64,000 nt of DNA, taken from NCBI GenBank assembly GCA_964017045.1, contig OZ024794.1, positions 3,303,501-3,367,500 of the forward strand, written 5' to 3'. Position 1 is the stretch's first letter; every line of letters begins with the position of its first letter. A model generated the notes under the pieces. The model did no database searches. It was not told where the DNA came from and saw only the letters and a list, made by a program, of their open reading frames with translations. The DNA is from Omphiscola glabra (lineage: Eukaryota > Mollusca > Gastropoda > Lymnaeidae). Below, piece after piece: positions 1 through 11,995 of the stretch. Made by a program: the position numbers and the translations under genes.

Positions 1-313
1 TTTCTTGTTTCTTTCGTAAATGACTATTTCCATACTTTTTTTCTTCCGGTTTTTTAAAACTAAAATATTTTTAAAATTGAGTTTCTTTTTAAAACAAAAA
101 TCTTTTTTTTTCTTTCAGAATAAGTACATCAAAATATCACTAAGCCCCTTTGCTACAAGTCAAAGTTTCAAATGGAATTAGATTCAATAACTATATACTC
201 GGATACTATTTTTGTGACCTTGTCAGCCATTTTGACACTGACGTCACTGGCGTTAGCAACAAAATGGCGTACAGTAGACATGAAAATCTACATACCGATC
301 ACTCCATAGTAAA
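1..313. other. gene-less flank
   Basis: AT-rich sequence with T-runs near 100-120. I see no coding signal, array or transposon end in it. Confidence 0.5.
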
Positions 314-718
314 ATAGACCGTCTGCCCAAAAGAATATTCTGTGGTGAGCTCAAACATGGAAGGCGATCTGCTAGAGGGCCGCAGCAACGTTTTAGACAC
401 AACCTATAAGCCTCACTGCAAGCGTTCAACATAAACCCAGAACCGTGGGAAGAAAAAGCAAAGGATCGAACATCATGGCGTTCCACTTTACACAGGGGCT
501 CCATGCAACATGAAGTTGGCAGAACATCGGCTGTACACAGGGGCTCCATGCAACATGAAGTTAACAGAACAGCGGCTGTAGAGCGAAAGAGACATGCCAG
601 GAAGGCCCGGTCTGACTCTGCTCCCGGAGATGCCCGATGCACCTACTGCACACGTAAATGTCGTGCCAGAATAGACCTTATTAGCCATCTGCACACCCAC
701 AGACAAGATCAGAACTAG
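314..718 (+). pseudogene. LINE ORF2 C-terminal tail (family A), degenerate
   Basis: The plus-strand frame from 317 to the TAG at 716-718 reads as the end of a non-LTR retrotransposon polyprotein. It has an RLPK...GEL segment, then a WRSTLHRG-like stretch, then a terminal C2H2-like finger of the form CTYCTRKC...SHLHTH. One in-frame TAA interrupts it (near 403). A 15-codon segment starting HRGSMQHEV is duplicated in frame. There is no RT domain, so this is a 5'-truncated dead copy. The finger and RLPK motifs match the other family A remnants at 2345-2760, 16395-16510 and 18110-18475. The overlapping minus-strand ORFs are shadows. Confidence 0.75.
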
Positions 719-1084
719 TGCAAATCCGATCATTAAAGTGGCCATGGTCGAGTTCCGACTGACGAACAACATTGTAAAATATGGTTTGCTGACAAGTGTC
801 AAAAGTAACCTAAACCGGTTGGGATCAGGCAAACCAGAAACACCAGAACATGCCCTTGCCCAACCAGTGCACCCAGTGCACGTTTGCTATTTTCCCATGA
901 ACGCCCGCTTATAAATGAATTCAAGCAAATTATAAGAACATTTGCGCCAAATCAATTTACGCAACAACCCAAGATAATAATTGGCGGTACTTTCAAATAG
1001 TCCAAATTCTTTCGAATGCCTAACAGCATATAAATGCTAATTTCCGTTAAATTGTGTACTCACATGAACAAAGTGTAAATCTAC
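719..1084. other. LINE 3' flank and unassigned sequence
   Basis: The first part probably continues the 3' UTR of the preceding LINE tail. The rest is AT-rich without recognised features. Confidence 0.35.
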
Positions 1085-1300
1085 CTATTTAGTGCAGGGT
1101 GATTTATAGACCGGCGGACATGGCTGCGGTGGCATATCTGGTTCAGGTACCGGTGTTGGGGGCCTAGGAGGAGTGGGTGGAGTTGGAGGTCTTCTGCATG
1201 GTGGATACAAGGGCACGCACGGAGGTCGCTGGTATTCTTCGAGTTCAGGGAGTTCCAGTTCTGACTGAACAGAATCCTTGATTGCGCAAGGAGTGGCCAT
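1085..1300 (-). CDS. small Pro/Cys-rich protein, paralogue 1
   Basis: A 71-residue ORF on the minus strand starting at a real ATG (1298-1300). I do not recognise the protein. The N-terminal 20 residues are ordinary and acidic. The rest is dominated by Pro and Cys: EEYQRPPCVPL, then PPC, a run of PPTPP repeats, PVPEPDMP, and a terminal CPP...PC. The order of these blocks is shared with the ORFs at 1578-1805 and 14999-15253, which argues that it is a real coding sequence and not chance. There is no signal peptide or membrane segment. It could be a single-exon gene or a first exon; TAG is directly followed by GTAGAT, a weak donor. Function unknown; small Cys/Pro-rich proteins are often structural (sperm, cuticle or epithelial), but that is only analogy. 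Confidence 0.6.
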   Translation of the reverse strand: MATPCAIKDSVQSELELPELEEYQRPPCVPLYPPCRRPPTPPTPPRPPTPVPEPDMPPQPCPPVYKSPCTK

Positions 1301-1577
1301 TTAAAAAAGTATTTTGTGCTTTCGTGAATTAATGTAGATGTTCCGCACTAAATAAAAGAGTCAATCCGACAGACGTGGAGCACATTTAAAACTAGCAAAT
1401 GTTATTGGGGGCAGAAGCTCAAAGCGTTTGAAAAAGCGTCATCCGAAGTAGCAGAAATTTTATCATTTTGGTTCCGAGAGTTTAGCGAATTTGAAACGCA
1501 ATGTTATTTCACATTTATAAATCCCGCCGTTTAAATCAATAACATTTATTTTAAATAGCGAATTCTCTTTAATTAGC

Positions 1578-1805
1578 TTACCACTTTGGGCGGCATGGAG
1601 GTTTCATGGGCTCTGGGCATGGGCAGGCTGGCATTTCAGGTTCGGGTACTGGCGTGGGGGGTCTTTCTTTTACTTTCATTGGGCAAGGTGGCAAAAGTGG
1701 CACGCAAGGCGGTCTGACATAAGGCTCCAGTTCAGGTTCCTGCAATACGGCAGCCTCCGAGCAGAAGTTTGCACAGGCGCCGCCGATAGCCTTTTTCTCG
1801 GACAT
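1578..1805 (-). CDS. small Pro/Cys-rich protein, paralogue 2
   Basis: A 75-residue minus-strand ORF beginning MSEKK at 1803-1805, 277 bp upstream of paralogue 1 in the same orientation. It carries the same ordered blocks: EPYVRPPCVPL, PPC, a KVKERPPTPVPEPEMP linker, CPCPEP and a final PPC. Two extra cysteines lie in the N-terminal part. The last codons TGG TAA overlap a good splice donor (AAAGTG followed by GTAAGC), so the ORF may be a 5' exon whose frame continues elsewhere. The protein is not recognised. Conservation of the Cys and Pro positions between three copies, while the surrounding residues differ, suggests selection on the protein. No promoter could be defined. Confidence 0.62.
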   Translation of the reverse strand: MSEKKAIGGACANFCSEAAVLQEPELEPYVRPPCVPLLPPCPMKVKERPPTPVPEPEMPACPCPEPMKPPCRPKW

Positions 1806-2344
1806 GGTTAAAGATGGATCTAGCTGGTACGAACGTTAAAGGAGACCCTCACACTACCACCGCCATATACAGAATTATGTTAGCGTGGTTACGGTATCTA
1901 CAATATAGATTAGCTATGGTAATATGATGTCATAGTTGAGTATTAATGTGTTTGGTTTTGAGATTTTCAAAACCCTAAATGCTTTTCAAAATTGACGAAA
2001 ATAGAGCAAGATTGTATTGAAGCTTGAAATGAAAAGCTTATACGCGTGTACTATTCTTTCCTTCACATTCACACGGCCTGATTGAAGTTGCTCATATAGT
2101 ATCCGTTAAATTGATCTAAATGGATCTTATTTATAATCCGAATTAAGGCAGATTTGTAAATCTCTCCTACAGTCCAGGTTATATTCTACTCATCTTGTGA
2201 TGACAGTTGAACAGTTTGTAAGGGGATTGGACTAGGATAAAGATGTTAAGTAGATTAATAAATATTGTTAAGCTTTAATTAGAAGACAAAATAAATATTG
2301 TGCACGTTTCGACTCTGCCTTCAACAGCAGTTTTTGTTCATCCT
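1806..2344. other. non-coding stretch
   Basis: No gene seen. The distal part (about 2270-2345) contains sequence like a LINE 3' UTR continuing from the minus-strand tail at 2345-2760. Confidence 0.4.
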
Positions 2345-2760
2345 TCGAATGTGAATATGACCTAGGTTATATTCCACGATGAGCACGCAGATGGCCTGCC
2401 AGTTCTATTTGCGCCTTCCCGCATATGGGACACTCGTTTTGGGTCCTATTTGGATTTAAGTCTATTTTGCAAATTCTCACCGCATTGTTGTTGGGGCTTA
2501 TTCTTTTTGTGGCAGCACAGGTGGCCGATAAGACCATTTCTATCACCTAATGTCATTATGTAGGAGGTGCCAGAAGGGATTGCACAACTCCAGGTGCAGA
2601 GCACAATCGGGCTTTTCTGACTTTTGTTTACTGCAGCAGCTGTTCTGTTGGCTTTCTTTAAAACATTTCTCCTCTAAGTTCTGCCCAACAGCAAACAACC
2701 GTCCATGCTCGAGCTGTTTTTGGCAAGCGATCGTCTGATTTTTTTACTGGCTGTTAAGGA
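2345..2760 (-). pseudogene. LINE ORF2 C-terminal tail (family A), minus strand
   Basis: Read on the minus strand, this shows DRLPK near 2735, then ANRTAAA with a degraded KR-rich stretch, then GLIGHLCCHK. The same order occurs in the plus-strand remnant at 314-718 (RLPK, NRTAAVERK, LISHLHTH). A further CPICGK...GHLRAH finger-like motif lies nearer the 3' end (about 2385-2440). The part between RLPK and NRTAAA is shortened. Frameshifts are frequent, so the copy is dead. The 62-codon plus-strand ORF over it is a shadow. Confidence 0.6.
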
Positions 2761-3030
2761 CTTTAAGGAAGTTTCACACTGGATGCAAACTTCTAACGAT
2801 CTTAGAATCTATTTTTTTGTTACATCATATTTTCCCTTGTAACTTTTTATAATAATAAAGACCAAAATTTTCGTCAGTTTGAGCTGTCATTTACCTCATA
2901 ATAATGGGATGTATTGATTGCGCGCCAATAAAAATGATCATTTCACCGGATAAGAGCTTTTTATATTAATAATTAGCAGATTATATAATCTCGATTATAA
3001 TAAACACGGTCCATTGAATTATATAGAAAG
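2761..3030. other. AT-rich spacer
   Basis: No feature recognised between the LINE remnant and the 20-bp array. Confidence 0.4.
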
Positions 3031-4389
3031 GCAGGCCCTTCAGTTTGGTGGCAGTCCCTTCAGTTTGGTGGCAGTACCTTCAGTTTGGTGGCAGTCCCTT
3101 CAGTTTGGTGGCAGTCCCTTCAGTTTGGTGGCAGTAACTTCAGTTTGGTGGCAGTCCTTTCAGTTTGGTGGTAGACTATTTAGTTTGGTGGCAGTTTCTT
3201 CAGTTTGGTGGCAGTCCTTTCAATTTGGTGGCAGGCCCTTCAATTTGGTGGCAGTCCTTCAGTTTGGTGTCAGTCCTTTCAGTTTGGTGGAAGTCCCTTC
3301 AGTTTGGTGGCCGTCCTTTCAGTTTGGTGGCAGGCCCTTCAGTTTGGTGGCAGTCCTTTCAGTTTGGTGTCAGTCCTTTCAGTTTGGTGGCAGTCCTTTC
3401 AGTTTGGTGGCAAGCCCTTCAGTTTGGTGGCAGGCCCTTCAGTTTGGTTACAGTCCTTTCAGTTTGGTGGCAGTCCTTTCAGTTTGGTGTCAGTCCTTTC
3501 AGTTTGGTGTCAGTCCCTTCAGTTTGGTGGCAGTCCTTTCAGTTTGGTGGCAAGCCCTTCAGTTCGGTGGCAGGCCCTTCAGTTTGGTTACAGTCCTTTC
3601 AGTTTGGTGGCAGTCCTTTCAGTTTGGTGGCAGTCCTTTCAGTTTGGTGGCAGTCCTTTCAGTTTGGTGGTAGTCCTTTCAATTAGGTGGTAGTCCTTTC
3701 AGTTTGGTTGCGGACCCTTCAGTTTGGTGGCAGTCTATTTAATTTCGTGGCAGTTTCTTCAGTTTGGTGGCAGTCCTTTCAGTTTGGTAGTAGACTATTT
3801 AGTTTTGTGGCAGTTTCTTCAGTTTGGTGGCGGACTATTCAGTTTGGTTGCAGACCCTTCAGTTTGGTGGCAGACTATTTAGTTTCGTGGCAGTTTCTTC
3901 AGTTTGGTGGCAATCCTTTCAGTTTGGTGGTAGACTATTTAGTTTTGTGGCAGTTTCTTCAGTTTGGTGGCTGACTATTCAGTTTGGTTGCAGACCCTTC
4001 AGTTTGGTGGCAGACTATTTAGTTTCGTGGCAGTTTCTTCAGTTTGGTGGCAGTCTTTTTAGTTTGGTGGCAGACTATTCAATTTGGTGGCAGACCCTTC
4101 AGTTTTGTGGTAGTACCTTCAGTTTTGTGGTAGTACCTTCAATTTGGTGCTAGTACCTTCAGTTTGGTGATAGTACGTTCAGTTTGGTGGTAGTACGTTC
4201 AGTTTGGTGGTAGTACCTTCAGTTTGGTTTTAGAACCTTCAGTTTGGAGGCACACTTTTCAGTTAGGTGTTAGAACCTTCAGTTTTGAGGCAGACCCTTT
4301 AGTTTGGTTGTAGAACCTTCAGTTTGGAGGCAGACCCTTCAGTTTGGTGGTAGAACCTTCAGTTTGGTGGCAGTCCTTTCAGTTTGGTA
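3031..4389. repeat. 20-bp minisatellite, about 68 units
   Basis: The unit is cttcagtttggtggcagtcc with many point variants. The period is not a multiple of 3 and the unit lacks stops, so all three plus-strand frames stay open and read the same 20-residue cycle. These ORFs are by-products of the repeat. Confidence 0.95.
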
Positions 4390-4714
4390 TCAGAAAATTA
4401 TGATAAGAAATGACAATCATACGAAGTTCTTTAAAATGATTCAATTTCTTTTTTTAAAGGTATAAATCCTGGAGTTCGTAGAAGTGTTGATGACGTCACG
4501 GCTTTATTAGAACTATAAATAGGTCATTTATGGACTGTCATGTGACGGTTGACTATATTAAGGATATAAAAAGGCTATTTATGGACTGTCATAACATCAG
4601 GATAATTATTGCAGAATTTCTGCACAAATATAGGTAGACAATGTGCCGAGGACACCCCCACACCATCGCGTACATACGCACCGCGCCGGTACGCAAAACC
4701 TCCCAAATAATATT
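4390..4714. other. spacer between arrays
   Basis: It contains a roughly 65-bp imperfect duplication (phrases like tatttatggactgtcat occur twice, around 4525 and 4580). No gene seen. Confidence 0.4.
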
Positions 4715-5107
4715 TGTGCGAGTGTCATCTTCAATTTCATATGTGCGTGTCATCTTCAATTTCATGTGTGTGTGTCATCTTCAATTTCATGTGTGTTATC
4801 TTCAATTTCATGTGTGTGTGTCATCTTCAATTTCATATGTGTATGTCATCTTCAATGTCATGTGTGTGTGTCATCTTCAATGTCATGTGTGTGTGTCATC
4901 TTCAATTTCATATGTGTGTGTCATCTTCAATTTCATGTGTGTGTGTCATCTTCAATTTCATATGTGTGTGTCATCTTCAATGTCATATGTGTGTGTCATC
5001 TTCAATTTCATGTGTGTGTGTCATCTTCAATTTCATATGTGTGTGTCATCTTCAATGTCATGTGTGTGTGTCATCTTCAATGTCATGTGTGTGTGTCATG
5101 TGTGTGA
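4715..5107. repeat. 23-bp minisatellite
   Basis: About 17 copies built on tgtgtcatcttcaatttcat; variants alternate between tttcat and tgtcat. The period of 23 keeps all three frames open. Confidence 0.93.
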
Positions 5108-5519
5108 TAATATATGCCTTTTCCTAGTGCAGTTTTTTTAGAATTTGACGGGGGCGTCTTGGGAAAACAGTCATTCACGATGGTTGCTGATAATCAAAAC
5201 ATTGTGGGAACCACCGTCGTATGGGAGCATATTATAAATGCATATGCATTGTCTTTAGAGTCCGGTACTGAGTACTTCATTCTAAGGATTGCGCAGTACA
5301 TTTTAGGAGAATGATAATAATAAACAAGAGGATCCAGTGACGTGGAATAAAAGGCATCTTCAACTTTTCATTTAATTGAGCAACGCGATGAAGAGCCAAC
5401 ATTTTCATACGACGCAGCAGTGGTTGGGACGATGTTGTTATTTAGACAAGCAAAGACAGTAATATTTCAACCGGAAGCAGCTGTTTTTTTACAGCGGGTC
5501 CGGGTAGTTTGAGAAATAG
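5108..5519. other. unassigned spacer
   Basis: Low coding potential; a 66-codon ORF at 5114-5314 has no recognisable domain. Confidence 0.35.
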
Positions 5520-5800
5520 TCCCACACAAAGTCCTGCAGTAAGTCCTAAAGACAATCCTACACTCTCTACCTTCCGGCATTTAAACAATAATCCTACAGA
5601 CAGTCATGCATCTTACCTGACTGCCTTTAAACAATAGGCCTACCGAAAGTCCTGCACCCTACCTGCCGGCCTTTAAACAATAGTCCTAAGGACAGTCCTA
5701 CACCCGACCCTGTGGACACATCATCTTATAGTCACCATTCCCCACACTGGACACATCATCTTCTAGTCACCGTTCCCACACTAAACACATCATTTTGTAA
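5520..5800. repeat. degenerate 50-60-bp repeats
   Basis: Four diverged units sharing tttaaacaatagtcctac, followed by about three units containing acacatcatcttatagtcac. Confidence 0.7.
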
Positions 5801-5902
5801 GTTGCCATCTGGGTACAACCCATCAATCTCCAGCTGACACCATAGTGGTAGACTCGGCGAGATTGAACTGGAACAACCCTAGTCTCACAGAAAGTACAGA
5901 CA

Positions 5903-8564
5903 GCACCACAATATGGTATGACTGCACCACCATTGGTATGATTGCACCACCATCTGGTATTAATGCACCACCATCTGATATGACAGCGCCACCATCTGGT
6001 ATGACTGCAACCACCATCTGGTATGACTGCATCGCCGTTTGTTATAACTGCACTACCGCATGGTATGAATGGACCACACTCTGGTATGACTGCACAACCA
6101 TAAGGTATGAATGCATTACCAACTGGTATCACTACACCACCATCTTGTATGACTGCACAATCATCTGGTATGAATGAACCACCATTTCGTATGACTGCAC
6201 CACATCAAGTATGACTGCCCCACCAGCTAATATGACAGCACCACCATCTGATATGACTGGACCATCATTTGATTTGACTGCACCACCATGACCGCATTAA
6301 CAACTGGTATAATGCATCACCATCTGGTATAATGCATCACCATCTGGTATAATGCATCACCATCTGGTATGACTGCACCACCATCTGGTAGACACCACCA
6401 CCATTCGGTATGACTGCACCACCATCTGGTAAGACACCACCCCATCTGGTATGACTGTGACACCATCTGGTATGACTGTAGTACCACTTTGTGTGAATGC
6501 ACGACCATCTGGTATGAATGCACCACCATCTGGTATGCCTGCACCATCATCTAGTATGACACCAGCATCTGGTATTAATGCATCACTACCAAGTATGACT
6601 GCATCTGGTATGACTGCACCACCATCTGGTATGACTGCACCATCATCTAGTATGACACCAGCATCTGGTATTAATGCATCAATACCTAGTATGACTGCAT
6701 CTGGTATGACTGGACCACCATCTAGTATGACTGCACCATCATCTAGTATGACTGCACCACCATCTGTTATGACTGCACCACCATCTGGTATGACTGCACC
6801 ACCATCTAGTATGACTGCACCACCATCTGGTATGACTTCACTACCATATGGTATAACTGCCCCACCATCTGGTATGACTGCACCACCATCTAGTATGACA
6901 ACAGCATCTGGTATTAATGCATCACTGGCTAGTATGACAGCACAACCATATGGTATGACTGCAACACCATCTGGTATGACTGCAACATCATCTAGTATGA
7001 CTGCACCACCATCTAGTATGACTGGCCCACCATCTGGTATGACTGGCCCATCATCTGGTATGACTGGCCCACCATCTGGTATGACTGCAACACCGTATGG
7101 TATGACTGCACCACCATCTGGTATGACTGCAACACCATCTGGTATGACTGGCCCACCATCTGGTATGACTGCACCACCATATGGTATGACTGCACCACCA
7201 TCTGGTATGACTGCACCACGATATGGTATGACTGTACCACCATCTGGTATGACTGCACCACCAACTAGTATGACTGCACCACCATCTGGTATGACACAAG
7301 CATCTGGTATTAATGCATCACTACCTAGTATGACTGCAGAACCATCTGGTATGACTGCACCAACATCTGGTATGACTGCACAACCATCTGGTATGACTGC
7401 ACCACCATCTGGTATGACTGCATCACTATATGGTATGACTGCACCACCATCTAGTATGACACCAGCATCTGGTATTAATGCATCACCATCTGGTATGACT
7501 GCACAACCATCTGGTATGACTACACCACCATCTGGTATGACTGCACCATCATCTAGTATGACTGCACAATCATCTGGTATGACTGGCCCACAATCTGGTA
7601 TGACTGGCCCACCATCTGGTATGACTGCAACACCGTATGGTATGACTGCACCACCATCTGGTATGACTGCAACACCATCTGGTATGACTGCACCACCATC
7701 TGGTATGACTGCACCACCATATGGTATGACTGCACCACCATCTGGTATGACTGCACCACCATATGGTATGACTGTACCACCATCTGGTATGACTGCACCA
7801 CCATCTGGTATGACTGCACCAACGTCTGGTATGACTGCACCATCATCTGGTATGACTGCACCACCATCTGGTGTGACTGCACCACCATCTGGTGTGACTG
7901 CACCAACATCTGGTATGACTGGCCCACCATCTGGTATGACTGCACCATCATCTAGTATGACTGCACAACCATCTGGTATGACTGCACCACCATCTTGTAT
8001 GACTGGCCCACCATCTGGTATGACTGCACCACCATCTCGTATGAATGCACCACCATCTGTGATGACTGCACCACCATCTGGTATGACTGCACCACCATAT
8101 GGTATGACTGCCCCACCATCTGGTATGACTGCACCATCATCTCGTATGAATGCACCACCATCTGTGATGACTGCACCACCATCTGGTATGACTGCACCAC
8201 CATATGGTATGATTGCCCCACCATCTGGTATGACTGCACCATCATCTCGTATGACTGCACCACCATATGGTATGACTGCACCACCAAATGGTATGACTGC
8301 ACCACCATCTGGTATGACTGCACCATCATCTCGTATGCATGCACCACCATCTGTGATGACTGCCCCACCATATGGTATGACTGCTCCACCATATGGTATG
8401 ACTGCCCCACCATCTGGTATGACTGCCCCACCATATGGTATGACTGCCCCACCATCTGGTATGACTGCACCATCATCTCGTATGAATGCACCACCATCTG
8501 TGATGACTGCCCCACCATATGGTATGACTGCACCACCATATGGTATGACTGCACCACCATCTGG
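5903..8564. repeat. 21-bp minisatellite, about 125 units, with long ORFs on both strands
   Basis: The core is tctggtatgactgcacca. The period is a multiple of 3, so a 724-codon plus ORF (6451-8625, PPSGMTA-type heptads) and a 744-codon minus ORF (6357-8591, IPDGGAV-type heptads) are both open. Variants in the plus frame are mostly amino-acid changing (Ser to Tyr, Gly to Ser or Arg, Ala to Gly), which argues against selection on a protein. Higher-order structure exists: the block at 7080-7140 recurs exactly 540 bp later at 7620. The left end (5903-6450) is more diverged and carries stops. Confidence 0.93.
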
Positions 8565-9085
8565 CATGCGTATGTGCTCAAACATCAGCACACGTCATTG
8601 TGTTCAGCTAAGAAACATAAAATAAAAGTGTTTGTATCTAGTAGGACGTATCTGGGATCCTCAAAAAAGAATTTACTCTAGAGTGTCCTGGGCTAAACAC
8701 AGACCATGAACAACGTGGCTAAGGATTACAGTTGACTGATTCCCTCATACTGGACCAAATTATAAAGAGTCTTTAAATTCAGTAAGTGTTCCATAGCTGC
8801 AGCCATTCAAGTAACACCCAAATATCTTCATAGATGAAATTTAAGCCGCCATAAGCGGGACAACATTGCAACTAGAGTGAGGAGGGGTCGGGTAGTGTGT
8901 CAGAAGTTGTGTGGAAAACAGTGACACGCTAAAGAAGTCTAAAATGGGAGACGTCACGAGTGAATAACTTTGACAATGCCACAATGAACAAAACCAATAT
9001 GGAGGCGCCCACAGACTCGCTACTGGACAAAAAAGATATAAAGTTAGCTCAAGAATACTTGTAAGAGATCGACTATCGCTTAGAC
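8565..9085. other. unassigned spacer
   Basis: No array or convincing gene. The 97-codon minus ORF at 8841-9134 runs into a transposon end and has no recognised domain. Confidence 0.35.
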
Positions 9086-9165
9086 CAGGCCTGCACAACA
9101 TACGGCCCGCGGGCCCCATGCGGCCCGCCAGCACCCACCTGGTGGCCCGCGAAGTAACAAAATAT
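9086..9165 (+). mobile_element. hAT-like transposon end (single terminus)
   Basis: It begins CAGGCCTGCACAACATACGG and continues with GC-rich palindromic GGCCCGCGGGCC and GCGGCCCGCC, the style of terminus seen in many hAT elements (CAG start, subterminal GGCCCGC blocks). No matching right end was found before the array at 9510, so it is a fragment. Confidence 0.5.
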
Positions 9166-9509
9166 TCTTTTTTATTATTATTATTTTCTTAATAGCTTTC
9201 GCCCCTTTCCTATTATCTTTTGGCGCGGACAAGTTTGAAATAAATTTTTAGGACCGCTTTACAAATTGAGTTGTGTAGGCCTGGCCTAGATACTAGTGTA
9301 CTTACAGTAGTTGAAGCCAGACCCACTTCCCCACTTTGACGGGTGAAAATAAGATTAAAAATATTAACTGGAAGACTGGTATGACTGCGGGGGTGAAGGG
9401 GTTAATTTTCAAAATATTTCTACTGTATTGATGTATACAGTTATATCGTGTGTTGGCCACTTGTATAGTGAGTACTGTCGTAAGGAGTACTTTTATATAA
9501 AGTGCCTAT

Positions 9510-10232
9510 AATATTGGTCACTGTATATTGGTTACTGTATATTGGTTACTGTATATTGGTTACTGTATATTGGTCACTGTAATATTGGTTACTGTATTAT
9601 GGTTACTGTATATTGGTTACTGTATTATTGGTTACTGTATATTGGTTACTGTATATTGGTTACTGTATATTGGTTACTGTATATTAGTTACTGTAATATT
9701 GGTTACTGTTTATTGGTTACTGTATATTGGTCACTGTATATTGTTTACTGTATTATTGGTTACTGTATATTAGTTACTGTATATTGGTCACTGTATATTG
9801 GTTACTGTATATTGGTTACTGTATATTGGTCACTGTATATTGTTTACTGTATTATTGGTTACTGTATATTAGTTACTGTATATTGGTCACTGTATATTGG
9901 TTACTGTATATTAGTTACTGTATATTGGTCACTGTATATTGGTTACTGTATATTAGTTACTGTATATTGGTCACTGTATATTGGTTACTGTATATTGGTT
10001 ACTGTATATTGGTCACTGTATATTGGTCACTGTATATTGGTTACTGTATATTAGTTACTGTATATTGGTCACTGTATATTGGTTACTGTATATTAGTTAC
10101 TGTATATTGGTCACTGTATATTGGTTACTGTATATTGGTTACTGTATATTGGTCACTGTATATTGGTTACTGTATATTGGTTACTGTATATTGGTCACTG
10201 TATATTGGTCAATGTATATTGGTTACTGTATA
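9510..10232. repeat. 14-bp minisatellite with 42-bp higher-order repeat
   Basis: The unit is tattggttactgta. From about 9780 it runs as triplets of variants (ggtcac, ggttac, agttac), giving a 42-bp higher-order unit. It is related to the 15-bp array on the other side of the LINE insertion. Confidence 0.92.
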
Positions 10233-10433
10233 TTTTGTAATAGCTCATTGGGGTGGGTTGAATATGCCTTTGTTTTTGTTTTGTTGTTATACAGCTGTTC
10301 TTTATTACATAAATCTATTTTATTTTATTGTCACAATTATGTCTCTTGTGGTAACATTTTTATGTACAGCGCGGTGAGCCCAGCCCTAGGATGGGGTACC
10401 GCGCTGTATAAGACAACAAATAATAATAATACT
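10233..10433 (+). mobile_element. LINE family B 3' end inserted in a minisatellite
   Basis: A 3' UTR fragment ending in tgtacagcgcggtgagccca, then ggggtaccgcgctgtataag and an (AAT)n tail. The same end occurs at 44290-44361 (plus), 36604-36665 (minus) and 48592-48945 (minus). It is flanked directly by tactgta-type repeats on both sides, so it is a 5'-truncated insertion into an existing array. Confidence 0.85.
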
Positions 10434-11652
10434 GTCATATTGGGTACTGTCATAATGTGTAGTGGCATATTGGCTACTGTCATAATGTGTAATGGCATAT
10501 TTTGTCCTGTCATATTATGTATTGTCATATTGCATACTGTCATATGGGTACTTTTATATTTGGTACAGTCATGTAGGGTAATGTCATGTAGGATACTGTC
10601 ATGTAGGGTACAGTAATGTAGGGTAATGTCATGTAGGGTACTATCTATAGGGTACTCTCATGTAGGGTACTGTCATATAGGGTACTCTCATGTAGGGTAC
10701 TGTCATGAAGGGTACTGTCATGTAGGGTACTCTCATGTAGGGTACTGTCATATAGGGTACTCTCATGTAGGGTACTGTCATGTAGGGTACTGTCATGTAG
10801 GGTACTGTCATGTAGGGTACTGTCATATAGGGTACTCTCATGTAGGGTACTGTCATGTAGGGTACTGTCATGTAGGGTACTCTCATGTAGGGTACTCTCA
10901 TGTAGGGTACTCTCATGTAGGGTACTCTCATGTAGGGTACTATCATATAGGGTACTCTCATGTAGGGTACTGTCATATAGGGTACTCTCATGTAGGGTAC
11001 TGTCATGTAGGGTACTATCATATAGGGTACTCTCATGTAGGGTACTGTCATGTAGGGTACTTTCATATAGGGTACTGTCATGTAGCATACTCTCATGTAG
11101 GGTACTTTCATGTAGGGTACTCTCATGTAGGGTACTCTCATGTAGGGTACTGTAATGTAGGGTACTCTCATGTAGGGTACTGTCATGTAGGGTACTATCA
11201 TATAGGGTACTGTCATGTAGGGTACTCTCATGTAGGGTACTGTCATGTAGGGTACTGTCATATAGGGTACTCTCATGTAGGGTACTCTCATGTAGGTACT
11301 GTCATATAGGGTACTATCATGTAGGGTACTAACATGTAGGGTACTCTCATGTAGGGTACTCTCATGTAGGGTACTCTCATGTAGGGTACTCTCATGTAGG
11401 GTACTCTCATGTAGGGTACTCTCATGTAGGGTACTCGCATGTAGGGTACTCTCATGTAGGGTACTGTCATGTAGGATACTGTCATGTAGGGTACTCTCAT
11501 GTAGGGTACTGTCATGTAGGATACAGTCATGTAGGATACTGTCATGTAGGGTACTCTCATGTAGGGTACTCTCATGTAGGGTACTATCATGTAGGGTACA
11601 GTCATGTAGGGTATTATCATGTAGGGTACTCTCATGTAGGGTACTGTCATAT
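10434..11652. repeat. 15-bp minisatellite, about 80 units
   Basis: The unit is gggtactgtcatgta; the first 120 bp are intermediate between this and the 14-bp unit left of the LINE. The 370-codon minus ORF ([10 protein letters not shown] cycle) and 227-codon plus ORF come from the 5-codon period and are not supported as genes. Confidence 0.93.
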
Positions 11653-11732
11653 TTTATAGAAAACATTTGAACAACTTTATAAACTGCGAGATTGGTAGTG
11701 TGGGAATGTGTCAGGAACGTCAGAGTGTCACC

Positions 11733-11995
11733 AAAGAATGTCATGGGTATCAATGTAGCTGGGGCTGGAGCTGTTCACTCGGTAAGAACAATTCAAGTAC
11801 TCTAAGAATGACATATCAAGGTAGCTAGGGGCTGGAGCTGTTCACTCGGTAAGAACAATTCAAATTCTCTAAGAATGACATGGGTATCAGGTAGCCAGCG
11901 GCCGGAGCTGTTCACAGAAAGAAAAAGGCATGTACTTTAAGAATGACTTGGGTGTCAAGGTAGCTAGGGGCTGTTCACAGAAATAAAAAGTCATG
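11733..11995. repeat. 66-bp tandem repeat, 4 units
   Basis: Units share ggctggagctgttcactcgg and ctctaagaatgacat; the later units are diverged. Confidence 0.8.

Noticed and set aside
3014..4153. Overlapping plus ORFs of 109-219 codons (FSLVAV/SVWWQ cycles)
   Set aside because: Open in all three frames because the 20-bp unit has no stop; no start context or splice logic.
5903..8564. CRISPR-like or other spacer array
   Set aside because: No unique spacers between repeats; eukaryotic context.
9528..10616. Hydrophobic ORFs (VTVYWLLYIGYC cycles) resembling membrane proteins
   Set aside because: Product of the 14-bp array; the same peptide appears in every frame and one ORF runs through a LINE insertion.
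10641..11753. 370-codon minus ORF (MRVPYM repeats)
   Set aside because: 15-bp period keeps frames open on both strands; no non-repetitive domain.
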